64,000 bases of DNA from Agromyces tardus. Lineage in GTDB: Bacteria; Actinomycetota; Actinomycetes; Actinomycetales; Microbacteriaceae. Shown piece by piece: positions 53,453-62,419 of the stretch (positions are counted from its first letter, which is position 1; each line of letters opens with the position of its first letter). Position numbers and translations under genes: made by a program. The stretch lies in the NCBI RefSeq assembly GCF_003710805.1, contig NZ_RHHB01000006.1, positions 62,001 to 126,000 of the forward strand. Direction: 5' to 3'. Below the pieces are notes generated by a model, which had not been told where the DNA came from, ran no database searches, and saw only the letters and a program-made list of their open reading frames with translations.

Positions 53453-54895
53453 TCAATGGGCGGGTGCCGCCGCCCCGTCGCCGGGACGGGTTCCGTCGGC
53501 TCCGGTGTCCCCGCCGAGCACCGCGATGAGGGCGCGCGCCTTCACCCGCGTCTCCTCGACCTCCTCGTCGGCGACGGACAGCGCCGTGATGCCGCCGCCC
53601 GTGCCGATCGTGGCGCCGGCGGGGGTGAGCACGATCGAGCGGATGACCATGGCGAGGTCGGCCGTGCCGTCCACCCCGAGGCATCCGAACGCCCCCGAGT
53701 ACACCCCGCGCGGCCCGCCTTCGAGCGAGTGCAGGATCCGCATCGCGCTCTCCTTTGGCGCCCCCGTCATGGAGCCGGCCGGGAACGCCGAGCGTACGGC
53801 GTCCAGTGCGGTGAGCGGATGCCGCAGCCGCGCCGTGACCGTCGAGACGAGCTGGTGCACGTGGGGGTACTCCTCCACGTCGAGCAGGACGGGCACCGCG
53901 ACGCTGCCGAGCTCGGCGATGCGCCCGAGGTCGTTGCGCATGAGGTCGACGATCATGAGGTTCTCGGCGCGCTCCTTCTCGCTCGCGCTGAGCTCGGCGC
54001 GCAGTGCGGTGTCGAGGTCGGGGTCGTCGGACCGTGGGCGCGTGCCCTTCATCGGCTTGGTGGCGACCGTGCCGTCGCGCTCGACGAGCAGGAACTGCTC
54101 GGGCGAGGCGCTCAACAGGGCGACGTCGTCGAACCGGATGAATCCGCCGTGGTGGCTCGGGCTCGATCGGCGAAGCCGCAGGTACGCCGCGACCGGATCG
54201 GGGTGCGCGTCGACCTCGACGCGATTGGTGAGGCAGAGCTGGTACGCGTCACCGCGCACGATCGCCGCCTGGCACGCCGCGATCATGCGCCGGTACTCGT
54301 CGGGGCCGTGCCGCCAGCGGGTCGGCGCGTGCGCCGGGGCGGCGGCGTCGACGGGCGGTGTCGGCGGTCCCGCCGCCAGCCCGGCGATCGCAGCGGCCGT
54401 CTCCGCGACCCACCGAGCGGATGCCGCCCCGCCCCCGTCGTCGGCGCCGCCCGGCTCGAGCCACTCGAGCCGCACCGCGCGCGTCGCGTGCTCGAACACG
54501 ATCACCCGGTCGGCGAAGAGGAACGCCGCGTCGGGCATCCCCGAGGGGGTCGCGGGAACCCCGAGGGTGCGGGCGCCGAACTCGTAGCCGAACCAGCCGA
54601 ACCAGCCGACCGCCGCGCGCCCCGGGACGTCGCCTCCCTGACCGCCGCGTTCGTCGGCGAGGTCGCGGGCGATGGCCGCGTCCAGTTCTGCGTACACGCG
54701 CGCCGGCTCCGCGGCATCCGTGGCACCGAGCGACGGGCTGTCGGGCCGTGCGATCGCGATGACACTGCGCCCCCGGGTCGCGTCGTCGCCGCCGTCGAGC
54801 CACGCGACGCGGGCTGCGTCGGCCCCGAGCGCGAGGAAGACGCGCTCGGGCTCGCGCCACTCGGGCAGCGTGAGACTCCGAAGTCGTCGCGGCAT
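53453..54895 (-). CDS. pabB: Aminodeoxychorismate synthase component I
   Basis: A 480-residue chorismate-utilising enzyme. The C-terminal catalytic domain contains KPMKGTRPR (about 268-276): Lys at the position of the PIKGT nucleophile distinguishes PabB from anthranilate synthase TrpE (PIAGT). Also present: [34 protein letters not shown] and the terminal GGGIT. The N-terminal domain is short with [11 protein letters not shown]. It makes 4-amino-4-deoxychorismate for folate when supplied with ammonia from PabA, which is not encoded here. ATG 54895 lies 6 nt after TAGGCT, with GGAGGG between. Confidence 0.9.
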   Translation of the reverse strand: MPRRLRSLTLPEWREPERVFLALGADAARVAWLDGGDDATRGRSVIAIARPDSPSLGATDAAEPARVYAELDAAIARDLADERGGQGGDVPGRAAVGWFGWFGYEFGARTLGVPATPSGMPDAAFLFADRVIVFEHATRAVRLEWLEPGGADDGGGAASARWVAETAAAIAGLAAGPPTPPVDAAAPAHAPTRWRHGPDEYRRMIAACQAAIVRGDAYQLCLTNRVEVDAHPDPVAAYLRLRRSSPSHHGGFIRFDDVALLSASPEQFLLVERDGTVATKPMKGTRPRSDDPDLDTALRAELSASEKERAENLMIVDLMRNDLGRIAELGSVAVPVLLDVEEYPHVHQLVSTVTARLRHPLTALDAVRSAFPAGSMTGAPKESAMRILHSLEGGPRGVYSGAFGCLGVDGTADLAMVIRSIVLTPAGATIGTGGGITALSVADEEVEETRVKARALIAVLGGDTGADGTRPGDGAAAPAH

Positions 54896-54901
54896 CCCTC
54901 C

Positions 54902-54907
54902 AGCCTA
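54902..54907 (-). promoter_or_regulatory. -10 hexamer for pabB
   Basis: TAGGCT on the minus strand followed by GGAGGG and ATG. The six-base gap could be read as Shine-Dalgarno or as the spacing to a leaderless start. Confidence 0.45.
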
Positions 54908-54975
54908 GGACCCCTCCCTTCGGGGCCCCGTCTGCTCGGCGCGCGGCCGGCGCCGCGCGCCGCGTGGTCGACCGA

Positions 54976-55098
54976 TCAGCTGGTCTGCAGCAGGTCCTGC
55001 ATCACGGCGATCTCGGCGGTCTGGTCCTCGCCGATCTTCTTCGCGAGCGCGACCGCGTCGGGGTTCTGCGCCGAGCCGGGGCGTCTCCCGAAGCGGCC
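54976..55098 (-). pseudogene. DUF305 C-terminal remnant
   Basis: Directly after the cydC stop and in the same frame, 40 codons read through to a stop at 54976. The last 33 match the C-terminal helix of DUF305 proteins: NPDAVALAKKIGEDQTAEIA followed by VMQDLLQTS (compare the family end, where Asn-Pro-Asp-Ala and Gln-Thr-Ala-Glu-Ile precede a terminal Met-Gln helix). There is no start codon or the His-rich N-terminal repeat of DUF305, so it is a decayed tail, left when the rest of the gene was deleted next to cydC. Translation only by TGA readthrough is possible but unlikely. Confidence 0.75.
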
Positions 55099-56847
55099 TC
55101 AGGATCCGGGCTGAACCGGGGCGTTGGTTCCGGGGCGCAACGTGACGGCCCGATCGACGAGCTCGTGCGGCGCGCCCGTGTGCGAGATGAGGACGACCGT
55201 CCGGTCGCGGCCCGCGGCCTCGAGCAGGTCGCGCAGGAGCGCGTCCGCGCGGTCGGCGTCGACGCTCGCCGTCGGCTCGTCGAGCACGAGCACCGGGAAG
55301 TCCGCGAGCATCGCCCGGGCGAGCGCGATCCGCTGCGCCTGTCCTCCCGAGACGAGGGCGCCGCGCTCACCGACGGGTGCGTCGAGGCCGCCGCGCTCGG
55401 CCGCCCACTCCGCGAGGCCCACCCGGTCGAGCACCGCGAGCAGCTCCTCGTCGGAGGCCGTGTCGCGCGCGAAGGCGAGGTTCTGGCGCAGGTCCTCGTC
55501 GAAGAGCCAGGGCCGCTGCTCCACGAGGCCGACGACGCGGCGCACGTCGCGCGGATCGAGGTCGCGCACCTCGGCGTCGCCGAGACGGTAGGAGCCCTTG
55601 TACTCGAGGAACCGCACCAGCACGTGGGCGAGGGTCGTCTTGCCCGCCCCCGACTCCCCCTCGACGAGCAGGCGCTCACCCGGGGCGACGTCGAGGTCGA
55701 GCGCATCCAGCGCTGCGGGCGCTCCCGTCCGCCCGACGTCGCCGGCCGCGGTCGCGTCGGCCCCGCCGACCTCGGGCCACCGGGCGCGCACGCCGCGGAG
55801 CCGAAGCGCCGGCGCCGGTACCCGCGTCGACGTCGACGTCGGCGCCAGGAGCGCCACAGGCTCGGCGGGCGTCGTCGGCACCTCGGCGGGGATCTCCTCG
55901 GGTACCGCATTCGCGACGCGTTCGGCGCTCGCGCGCACCACCCGCAGCGACCCGACGGCGATGGGAAGCGCCGACGCGACCTCGGCGATGGCGAGCGGCA
56001 CGAGGCAGAGCACGGCGAAGGTCGGCCCGTCGATGCGTCCCCCCGCGAGCAGCGGCTCCGCGGCCGACAGGCTCGCCGCCGCGGCGAATCCGCCCACCGC
56101 GCTCATCGCCGCCGCTGCGATCCCCACCGCGGAGGCCCGCAGGCGCGTCGCGCGCTCGAGGCGCAGGCCCAGCCGGCGGATGCGCGCGCGGCCCGCCGCG
56201 GCGGCGTCGAACGCGACGAGCACCTCGAGCGCCTGCACGTGCTCCACCACGGCGGCCTGCAGCTCGCCGCGCAGCGGTGCGAGCCGCCGATCGGCGCGGG
56301 CGGCGATGACCTGCTGGGCGAGGATCGCGGCGGCGATGCCCACGGCGAGGCATCCGCCGACCGCGAGCGCCGATGCCGGGGCGAGCCACGCCAGGCCGGC
56401 GATCGCGGCGACGAGCACCACCGCTGCGCTCACGACGGGCTGCACGATGCGCAGCGACACGTTCTGCAGTTCGTCGACGTCGCCCACGAAGCGCGCGAGC
56501 AGGTCGCCGCGACGCGACGAGGCGAGCCCGTCGGGTGCGAGCGGCAGGAGCCGTTCGAACACCCCTGCCCGGATCGTCGCGAGCTGCCGGAACGCGGCGT
56601 CGTGACCGGCGAGCCGTTCGAGGTAGCGGAACACCGCCCGTCCGAGCGCGAAGGCGCGCACGCCGACGACCGCGACCGAGAGGTACAGCACGGGCGGCTG
56701 CTCCGCGGCGCGTGCGATGAGCCAGGCGCTCGAGGCGAGCAGGAGGACGCTCGAGAGCCCCGCGGCGACGCCGAGCAGCACCGACGGCAGCAGCCGACGG
56801 ACGGGCGGCACGGCCTGTCGCAGCACGGCTTCGGCACGATCAGACAC
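55099..56847 (-). CDS. cydC: Thiol reductant ABC exporter subunit CydC
   Basis: A 582-residue fused membrane/ATPase half-transporter. The membrane domain has six helices (about residues 17-310); the ATPase has Walker A GESGAGKTT (about 395), signature VSGGQAQRIALARAM and Walker B VLVLDEPTASVD. With CydD it exports cysteine/glutathione-type thiols and is needed for cytochrome bd assembly. GTG at 56847 with GGAGG 6 nt upstream, overlapping cydD by 8 nt. The extreme C-terminus abuts a DUF305 gene remnant, so the last residues may be altered. Confidence 0.93.
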   Translation of the reverse strand: MSDRAEAVLRQAVPPVRRLLPSVLLGVAAGLSSVLLLASSAWLIARAAEQPPVLYLSVAVVGVRAFALGRAVFRYLERLAGHDAAFRQLATIRAGVFERLLPLAPDGLASSRRGDLLARFVGDVDELQNVSLRIVQPVVSAAVVLVAAIAGLAWLAPASALAVGGCLAVGIAAAILAQQVIAARADRRLAPLRGELQAAVVEHVQALEVLVAFDAAAAGRARIRRLGLRLERATRLRASAVGIAAAAMSAVGGFAAAASLSAAEPLLAGGRIDGPTFAVLCLVPLAIAEVASALPIAVGSLRVVRASAERVANAVPEEIPAEVPTTPAEPVALLAPTSTSTRVPAPALRLRGVRARWPEVGGADATAAGDVGRTGAPAALDALDLDVAPGERLLVEGESGAGKTTLAHVLVRFLEYKGSYRLGDAEVRDLDPRDVRRVVGLVEQRPWLFDEDLRQNLAFARDTASDEELLAVLDRVGLAEWAAERGGLDAPVGERGALVSGGQAQRIALARAMLADFPVLVLDEPTASVDADRADALLRDLLEAAGRDRTVVLISHTGAPHELVDRAVTLRPGTNAPVQPGS

Positions 56848-58510
56848 GTGCCACCTCCGGCAGTCGGATGACGCGGTCCGCCGCGTCGGCGAGACCCGCG
56901 CGATGCGTCGTGGCGAGCACGATCCGGCCCTCCCGCGCGAGCTCGCGCAGGCGGGCACCGAGCGCCCGCTCGCGGTCGGGGTCGAGCGCGGAGCTCGGCT
57001 CGTCGAGCAGGAGCAGCCGCCCGTCGGTGGCGAGGAGCCGGTGGACGGCGCGGGCGGTGGCGACCCGCTGAGCCTGCCCGCCCGACAGCCCGGTCCCGCC
57101 CGGCCCCAGCACGCGGTCGGCGGGGAGATCGACGCCGCCGAGGCGGAGCGCGCGGTCGAGCAGCGCACCCGGGGCATCCGCGTGCCCGAGGCGCACGTTG
57201 TCCGCGATCGTGCCGGCGAGGAGTTGCGACGACTGGCCCGACCACGCGATGCGGGATCGCGTCGCCGCTCCGATCGGCTCGCCGTCGAGCGCTGCCTCGC
57301 CCTCGACCTCGGCGAAGCCGAGCAGGGCTGCGAGGAGGCTCGACTTGCCCGATCCGCTCTCCCCCATGACGACGACGAATTCGCCGGGCGCGGCGTCGAC
57401 GTCGAACCCCTCGAGCACGGGGCTGCCGTCGCGCAGCACGCGGAGGTCGCGGATGCGGAGGCCTGCGGGATCCGGTTCCGAGGCACCGCGGGCATGCGGC
57501 TGCGCGGCCACCGTCGCCGCCGCGGTCGCGGGGGCGCCGGTTCCGCCTGCCGCGTCCGCCTCCGCTTGGTCGAGCAGGTCGAGCGCGTCGCGCGATGCCT
57601 CGAGCCCGGCGGTCGACGCGTGGAACGCCGCCCCCACGTTGCGCAGCGGCAGGAACACGTCGGGCGCCAGCACGAGCACGAAGAGGCCGGGCGCGAGCGT
57701 GAAGTCGCCCGCGACGAGCCGCAGGCCGATCGACACGGCGACGAGCGCGACCGAGAGGCTGGCGGCGAGTTCGAGCGTGAACCCCGACAGGAACGTGACG
57801 CGCAGCACCTTCATGGTGCTCGAGCGGTACGCGTCGGTGACCGTGCGGATGCGGGTGACCTGGCGCTCGGCGCGGCCGAACACCAGCAGCGTCGAGAGCC
57901 CGCCGAGCACCTCGAGGAACCCCTTGGACAGGGACTGCAGCCGCTGCCACTGCCGGCGCTGCACGGCCTCCGTCGCCATGCCGACGAGCGCCATGAACAC
58001 GGGGATGAGCGGCAGCACGATCACCATGATCAGGCCCGAGACCCAGTCGGCGGTCCACACGGCGACGATGAGCACGGGGGTCGCGACGACCGTGAGCACG
58101 AGCTGGGGCAGGTAACGACCGAAGTACTCGTCGAGCGCGTCGAGCCCCGGCCCCAGCAGTGTGGCGGCCCGGGCGGTCGTCAGGTTGCGGATGCCGCCCG
58201 GCCGGCGTTCGAGCGCGGCGAGCAGGTCGTCGCGCAGCTCCGCCTTGACGCGCATCGCTCCCGCCGAGCCGACCCACTCCCAGAGCCAGCCCGACAGGGC
58301 GCGAACCGATGCCGCGACGAGCAGCAGGGCGAGGATCCCGCCGAAGCTTCTCGGCGCCGCGCCGTCGATGAACCTCGTGACGAGCGTCGCCAGTGCCCAG
58401 GCGAAGCCGATCGTCGCACCGGCCTGCAGGAGCGCCAGCGCGCCGCCCGCGAGCACGAAGCCGCGGGCGGCGCGTGACCGGCGGAGGAGCCGCGGGTCGA
58501 GCGGCCGCAC
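56840..58510 (-). CDS. cydD: Thiol reductant ABC exporter subunit CydD
   Basis: A 556-residue partner of CydC. Six membrane helices (residues about 18-290) are followed by an ATPase with Walker A GESGSGKSSLLAALL (about 385-399), signature LSGGQAQRVATARAV and LLLLDEPSSALDPD. The order cydA-cydB-cydD-cydC is the actinobacterial norm. GTG start at 58510, 1-2 nt after the cydB stop. Confidence 0.94.
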   Translation of the reverse strand: MRPLDPRLLRRSRAARGFVLAGGALALLQAGATIGFAWALATLVTRFIDGAAPRSFGGILALLLVAASVRALSGWLWEWVGSAGAMRVKAELRDDLLAALERRPGGIRNLTTARAATLLGPGLDALDEYFGRYLPQLVLTVVATPVLIVAVWTADWVSGLIMVIVLPLIPVFMALVGMATEAVQRRQWQRLQSLSKGFLEVLGGLSTLLVFGRAERQVTRIRTVTDAYRSSTMKVLRVTFLSGFTLELAASLSVALVAVSIGLRLVAGDFTLAPGLFVLVLAPDVFLPLRNVGAAFHASTAGLEASRDALDLLDQAEADAAGGTGAPATAAATVAAQPHARGASEPDPAGLRIRDLRVLRDGSPVLEGFDVDAAPGEFVVVMGESGSGKSSLLAALLGFAEVEGEAALDGEPIGAATRSRIAWSGQSSQLLAGTIADNVRLGHADAPGALLDRALRLGGVDLPADRVLGPGGTGLSGGQAQRVATARAVHRLLATDGRLLLLDEPSSALDPDRERALGARLRELAREGRIVLATTHRAGLADAADRVIRLPEVARV

Positions 58511-58511
58511 G

Positions 58512-59516
58512 TCAGTGCGCCACCGCTTCGATCGTCTGCCTCGTGATGCGCTTGCGGAACACCCAGTACGTCCAGCCCTGGTACGCGAGGATCAGCGGCA
58601 GGAAGATGAGCGCCGTCCAGCTCATGACCGTGAGCGTGTAGGGCGTCGACGAGGCGTTCGCGATCGTGAGGCTGTTCGCGGGGTCGTTCGACGCGGACAT
58701 CACGTCGGGGAAGAGCGCCGCGAAGAGGCCGAACACGGCGGCGGCGATGGTGATGGCCATGAGCGTGAACGCGGTGCGCTCCGCGGCGCGGCCGTTGGCG
58801 AGCCATGCGCCGATGAGCGCGAGTGCGGCGACGGCCGCGAGGACCCAGAACCAGAAGGTGCCGTGGGCGAACCCGGTCCACACGAGGAATGCCGCGGCGA
58901 CGACGATCGTGAGCACGCCGACGCGGGCCGCGAGGTGGCGCGCCCGTTCCCGGATCTCGCCGTCGGTCTTGAGCGCCGCGAAGATCACACCGTGCGTGAA
59001 GAACAGCAGCAGCGTCGTGAGGCCGCCGAGGAGCGCGTAGGGGTTCAGCAGGTCGAACAGTGTGCCGATGTAGTTGTGCCCCTCGTCGAGCGGGACGCCC
59101 TGCACGATGTTCGCGAACGCGACGCCCCACAGCAGTGCGGGCACCGCGGACCCGACGATGATCATGCCGTCGAACCACGCCTTCCACTTCGACTCCGGCC
59201 GCTGGTGCCGGTACTCGAACGAGACGCCGCGGGCGATGAGCGCCACGAGGATGAGCAGGAGCGCGAGGTAGAACCCCGAGAAGAGCGTGGCGTACCACTC
59301 CGGGAACGCCGCGAACAGCGAGGCGCCGGCGACGATCACCCAGGTCTCGTTGAGGTCCCAGACCGGGCCGATCGTGTTGATGAGCACGCGGCGATCGGTG
59401 TCGTCCTTCGCGAGGAAGGGCAGCGACATCCCGATGCCGAAGTCGAACCCGTCGAGCACGAAGTAGCCGACGAAGAGGAAGGCGACGATCCAGAACCAGA
59501 GCGTTGCGAGATCCAT
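58512..59516 (-). CDS. cydB: Cytochrome bd oxidase subunit II
   Basis: A 334-residue integral membrane subunit with eight to nine helices. The N-terminus LATLWFWIVAFLFVGYFVLDGFDFGIGM (split here into two blocks) and WDLNETWVIVAGASLFAAFPEWYATLFSG, quoted only in part, are the CydB family hallmarks. It pairs with CydA to reduce O2 at the expense of quinol. ATG 59516 with AGGAGG about 9 nt upstream, 12 nt after the cydA stop. Confidence 0.96.
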   Translation of the reverse strand: MDLATLWFWIVAFLFVGYFVLDGFDFGIGMSLPFLAKDDTDRRVLINTIGPVWDLNETWVIVAGASLFAAFPEWYATLFSGFYLALLLILVALIARGVSFEYRHQRPESKWKAWFDGMIIVGSAVPALLWGVAFANIVQGVPLDEGHNYIGTLFDLLNPYALLGGLTTLLLFFTHGVIFAALKTDGEIRERARHLAARVGVLTIVVAAAFLVWTGFAHGTFWFWVLAAVAALALIGAWLANGRAAERTAFTLMAITIAAAVFGLFAALFPDVMSASNDPANSLTIANASSTPYTLTVMSWTALIFLPLILAYQGWTYWVFRKRITRQTIEAVAH

Positions 59517-59528
59517 TGCGGAGTCCTC

Positions 59529-60941
59529 CTAGTAGACCGTCGAGGCGGGTTCGAGCTTGCCGGTTTCGGGATGCGGCTCCCCCACGTCGGGCGGCCCCTT
59601 GTGGATCGCGCGCAGGATGAGCCGCACCTCGACGACCGCGAGGGCGCCGTAGGCCAGCGTGAACACGACGAGCGAGATGAGGACCTCGAGGCCCGTCACG
59701 TTCGGCGACACGGCCGACGCGGTCGGCAGCAGGCTGAAGACGATCCAGGGCTGACGGCCCATCTCCGTGAAGATCCAGCCGACGCTCATCGCGGCGATCG
59801 AGAGCGGGAAGCTCCAGATGGCGACCTTCCAGATCCAGCGCTGCTTCGGCAGGCGGCCCTTGCGGGTGACCCAGAGGCCGACGACCGCGATGATGACGTG
59901 CAGCAGGCCGAGGCCGATCATCCAGCGGAACGCCCAGTAGGTCACCCAGATGATGGGCGAGTAGTCCCCGGGACCGTACAGCTCGGTGTACTGCGCCTGC
60001 AGGTCGTTGATGCCCTCGACGCAGCCGTCGAAGCTGTGCGTCGACAGCAGTGAGAGCAGGTACGGCACGCGGATCGAGAAGAGTTCGCTCGAGCCGTCGG
60101 GCGTGCCGAGGGTGAAGAGCGAGAACGAGGCATCCGCCCCGCACACCGTGTCGTAGGTGGCCTCGGCGGCGGCCATCTTCATCGGCTGGGTCGCGACCAT
60201 CGCGAGGCTCAGCTGGTCGCCGAAGAAGGTGGTCAGGATGCCGGCGCCGACCATCGTCCAGAGTCCGAACTTGAGGAGCGGCCGCATGGTGTCGAGGTGC
60301 TGGTTGCGCGAGAGGTGCCACGCCGCCGCGCTGATGATGAGGCCCGCCGCGACCATGAAGCTCGCCGCGATCGTGTGCGGGAACGCGGCGAGCACGACCC
60401 GGTTCGAGAGCACCGCCCAGATGTCGACGAGCTCGGCGCGGCCCTTCTCGGCGTTCATCTCGTAGCCGACCGGGTTCTGCATGAAGGCGTTCGCGGCGAG
60501 GATGAAGTACGCCGAGATCACGGTGCCGGCCGCCGTCGCCCAGATCGTGGCCAGGTGCAGCCCTCGTGGCAGCTTGTCCCAGCCGAAGATCCAGAGACCG
60601 ATGAACGTCGCCTCGAAGAAGAACGCGAGCAGGCCCTCGAGCGCCAGCGGCGCGCCGAAGACGTCGCCGACGAAGCGCGAGTACTCCGACCAGTTCATCC
60701 CGAACTGGAACTCCTGCACGATGCCCGTCACGACGCCCATGGCGAAGTTGATGAGGAAGATGTTGCCGAGGAACCGCGTGATGCGCAGGTACTCGGTCTT
60801 GCCGGTGCGGTACCACGCGGTCTGGAACACGGCGGTGGCGGTCGCGAGGCCGATCGTGATCGGCACGAAGAGGAAGTGGTAGACGGTCGTGATGCCGAAC
60901 TGCCAGCGGGCGAGCAGGAGCGGATCGAGAAGGTCGTTCAC
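59529..60941 (-). CDS. cydA: Cytochrome bd oxidase subunit I
   Basis: A 470-residue quinol oxidase subunit with nine helices carrying hemes b558, b595 and d. RWQFGITTVYHFLFVPITIG near residue 10-30 holds the first heme-ligand His, and the block beginning VQEFQFGMNWSEYSRFVGD with ALEGLLAFFFEATFIG is invariant in CydA. The periplasmic Q-loop is of the short type. GTG 60941 (VNDLLDP) is chosen; a longer frame from 60977 is unlikely. A hairpin at 60962-60979 lies in the leader and BlaI-type operators lie further upstream, so oxygen-limitation or BlaI-linked control is likely. Confidence 0.96.
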   Translation of the reverse strand: MNDLLDPLLLARWQFGITTVYHFLFVPITIGLATATAVFQTAWYRTGKTEYLRITRFLGNIFLINFAMGVVTGIVQEFQFGMNWSEYSRFVGDVFGAPLALEGLLAFFFEATFIGLWIFGWDKLPRGLHLATIWATAAGTVISAYFILAANAFMQNPVGYEMNAEKGRAELVDIWAVLSNRVVLAAFPHTIAASFMVAAGLIISAAAWHLSRNQHLDTMRPLLKFGLWTMVGAGILTTFFGDQLSLAMVATQPMKMAAAEATYDTVCGADASFSLFTLGTPDGSSELFSIRVPYLLSLLSTHSFDGCVEGINDLQAQYTELYGPGDYSPIIWVTYWAFRWMIGLGLLHVIIAVVGLWVTRKGRLPKQRWIWKVAIWSFPLSIAAMSVGWIFTEMGRQPWIVFSLLPTASAVSPNVTGLEVLISLVVFTLAYGALAVVEVRLILRAIHKGPPDVGEPHPETGKLEPASTVY

Positions 60942-60961
60942 GGGCGGGGGCCCCTCTCTCG

Positions 60962-60979
60962 GGATGTCCGGCGACATCC
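60962..60979 (-). promoter_or_regulatory. Leader hairpin before cydA
   Basis: GGATGTC-CGGC-GACATCC, a perfect 7-bp stem with a 4-nt loop, 20 bp before the cydA GTG. It may stabilise the message or bind a regulator; no consensus for Rex or FNR was recognised. Confidence 0.45.
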
Positions 60980-60994
60980 GGCGAATCGGATCAG

Positions 60995-61007
60995 TACACA
61001 GCGTAGA
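60995..61007. promoter_or_regulatory. BlaI-type operator, imperfect copy
   Basis: TACACAGCGTAGA repeats the right arm (GCGTAGA) of the perfect palindrome 20 bp further on and has the TACA start typical of BlaI/MecI sites. It lies on the cydA side of the shared intergenic region. Confidence 0.5.
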
Positions 61008-61014
61008 GCACGAT

Positions 61015-61031
61015 TTCTACGCTGCGTAGAA
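61015..61031. promoter_or_regulatory. BlaI-type operator, perfect palindrome
   Basis: TTCTACGC-T-GCGTAGAA is a perfect 17-bp palindrome midway between cydA and the BlaI gene. Its CTAC/GTAG core resembles the TACTACA/TGTAGTA operators of BlaI/MecI. It overlaps the -35 position of the BlaI gene. Confidence 0.75.
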
Positions 61032-61050
61032 CCATTGGCCTCTTGCGCGC

Positions 61051-61056
61051 TATCCT
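61051..61056 (+). promoter_or_regulatory. -10 hexamer for the BlaI gene (leaderless)
   Basis: TATCCT followed by six bases and ATG at 61063, identical in layout to def at 7196. Confidence 0.6.
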
Positions 61057-61062
61057 CGATGT

Positions 61063-61434
61063 ATGGCAGGACTCGGCGAGCTCGAGCGCTCCGTCATGGA
61101 GGCGCTCTGGGCCAGTGACGTCGCCCTCACGGCGAACGACGTGCGCGATCGCGTCGCGTTGCGATCGGAGCCCGGCCGGGCCCCCGCGACCACGACCGTG
61201 CTCACCGTGCTCTCCCGGCTCGAGCGCAAGGGCTTCGTCGCCCGCGCGCGCGATACCCGCCCGCACCACTACCACGCGCTCCTCTCCCGGGCCGAGCACA
61301 CCGCCGAGCTCATGCACGAGGTGCTCGCCGCCTCGTCCGACCGCGACGCGGCCCTCGCCCGCTTCGTCGGCACCGTCACCGACGGCGAGGCGCAGACGCT
61401 GCGGCGCCTCCTCGACGACCTCGTGCGACGCTGA
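61063..61434 (+). CDS. BlaI/MecI/CopY-family repressor
   Basis: A 123-residue winged-helix repressor. The DNA-binding domain fills residues 1-75: LGELERSVMEALWASD, then TANDVRDRVAL and the recognition-helix segment ATTTVLTVLSRLERKGFV with the conserved T-V-x-T-x-L-x-R-L-x-x-K-G pattern. The C-terminal part forms the dimer helices. Start ATG at 61063 has no Shine-Dalgarno but a -10 at 6 nt. It is followed 1 nt later by an M56 protease, as in BlaI-BlaR pairs, and is divergent from cydABDC with a palindrome between, suggesting that it represses itself and perhaps cytochrome bd. Confidence 0.93.
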   Translation: MAGLGELERSVMEALWASDVALTANDVRDRVALRSEPGRAPATTTVLTVLSRLERKGFVARARDTRPHHYHALLSRAEHTAELMHEVLAASSDRDAALARFVGTVTDGEAQTLRRLLDDLVRR

Positions 61435-61435
61435 C

Positions 61436-62362
61436 GTGATCGCCGCGGCCGCCGTGCTCGGCGTCCTCGCCCTCGCCCTCGCGTGGCCTGCCCCGGTCGC
61501 ACTCTCCGGCGCGAGCTGGACCGCGCGCTCGCCCGCGACGGCGCTCGCCCTCTGGCAGGGCATCGCACTCGGCGGCGGGCTCGCGATGATCGGCTCGCTC
61601 CTCGCCTTCGGCGCGGCCCCGGCCGGATCGCTCGCGGGCGCCGCCACGAGCCTGCTCCCCAGCTTCTGGACGGGCCCGATCCCCGCCGCGTTCGGCGTCG
61701 TGCAACTCGCCTCGCTCACCCTCGCGGTCGGGCTCGCCGTGCACCTCGCGCTCAACCTCGTGTCCACCGCCGTGCGTGCCGAGCGGGCCCGACGCCGCCA
61801 GCACCGGCTCGTCGACCTCCTCGGCGATCCCCTGCCGGGTTCGCCGGGTACTCGGGTGCTCTCCCACCCCGTGCCCGTCGCGTACTGCGTCCCCGGCATT
61901 CGCACCGCCACGGTGCTCACCGACGGGCTCGTCGACCTCCTCGACGACGACGAGTTGCGCGCGGTGCTCGCGCACGAGCGCGCGCACCTCGACCAGTTCC
62001 ACCACCTCGTGCTGCTCGCGTTCCGCGCCTGGCACGCGGCCCTGCCCTGGTTCCCGATCGCGAACCGCGCCGAGGGCGCCGTCGCGCTCCTCACCGAGAT
62101 GCTCGCCGACGACCGTGCCCGGGCGGTCGTCGGCGCCGAGCCCCTCGCGACCGCGCTCGTGCGGGTGGGCACCGCCGGCGAGCCCGGCGCCTACGCGGAC
62201 GCCGGCGGGGTGCACCCCGACCCCCGGATGCTCGAACGGCGACTCGCGCGACTCGATCCGGGCACGACGCCGCTCCCGCGGTGGGCGCGCGCCGCCTGCT
62301 GGACGGCCGCGATCGCCACGGCGGTCACCCCCATCGTCGTGCTCGCGTCGATCCTCGTCTGA
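61436..62362 (+). CDS. M56-family membrane metallopeptidase
   Basis: A 308-residue membrane protease. Hydrophobic helices lie near residues 2-20, 40-60, 80-105 and at the C-terminus; the zinc motif HERAH is in AVLAHERAHLDQFHHL (about 178-193). It lacks the penicillin-binding sensor domain of BlaR1/MecR1, as is usual for the short M56 proteins next to BlaI in actinobacteria. It probably cleaves, or triggers cleavage of, the BlaI repressor in response to an unknown signal. GTG at 61436, 1 nt after the BlaI stop. Confidence 0.88.
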   Translation: MIAAAAVLGVLALALAWPAPVALSGASWTARSPATALALWQGIALGGGLAMIGSLLAFGAAPAGSLAGAATSLLPSFWTGPIPAAFGVVQLASLTLAVGLAVHLALNLVSTAVRAERARRRQHRLVDLLGDPLPGSPGTRVLSHPVPVAYCVPGIRTATVLTDGLVDLLDDDELRAVLAHERAHLDQFHHLVLLAFRAWHAALPWFPIANRAEGAVALLTEMLADDRARAVVGAEPLATALVRVGTAGEPGAYADAGGVHPDPRMLERRLARLDPGTTPLPRWARAACWTAAIATAVTPIVVLASILV

Positions 62363-62406
62363 CCGCCGCCCGCATGCGCCGCCGCCCGCATCGCGGCCGC
62401 CCCGCC

Positions 62407-62412
62407 TAGGCT
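62407..62412 (+). promoter_or_regulatory. -10 hexamer for the DedA gene (leaderless)
   Basis: TAGGCT, seven bases, then GTG at 62420. No Shine-Dalgarno is visible. Confidence 0.5.
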
Positions 62413-62419
62413 CGAAGAC

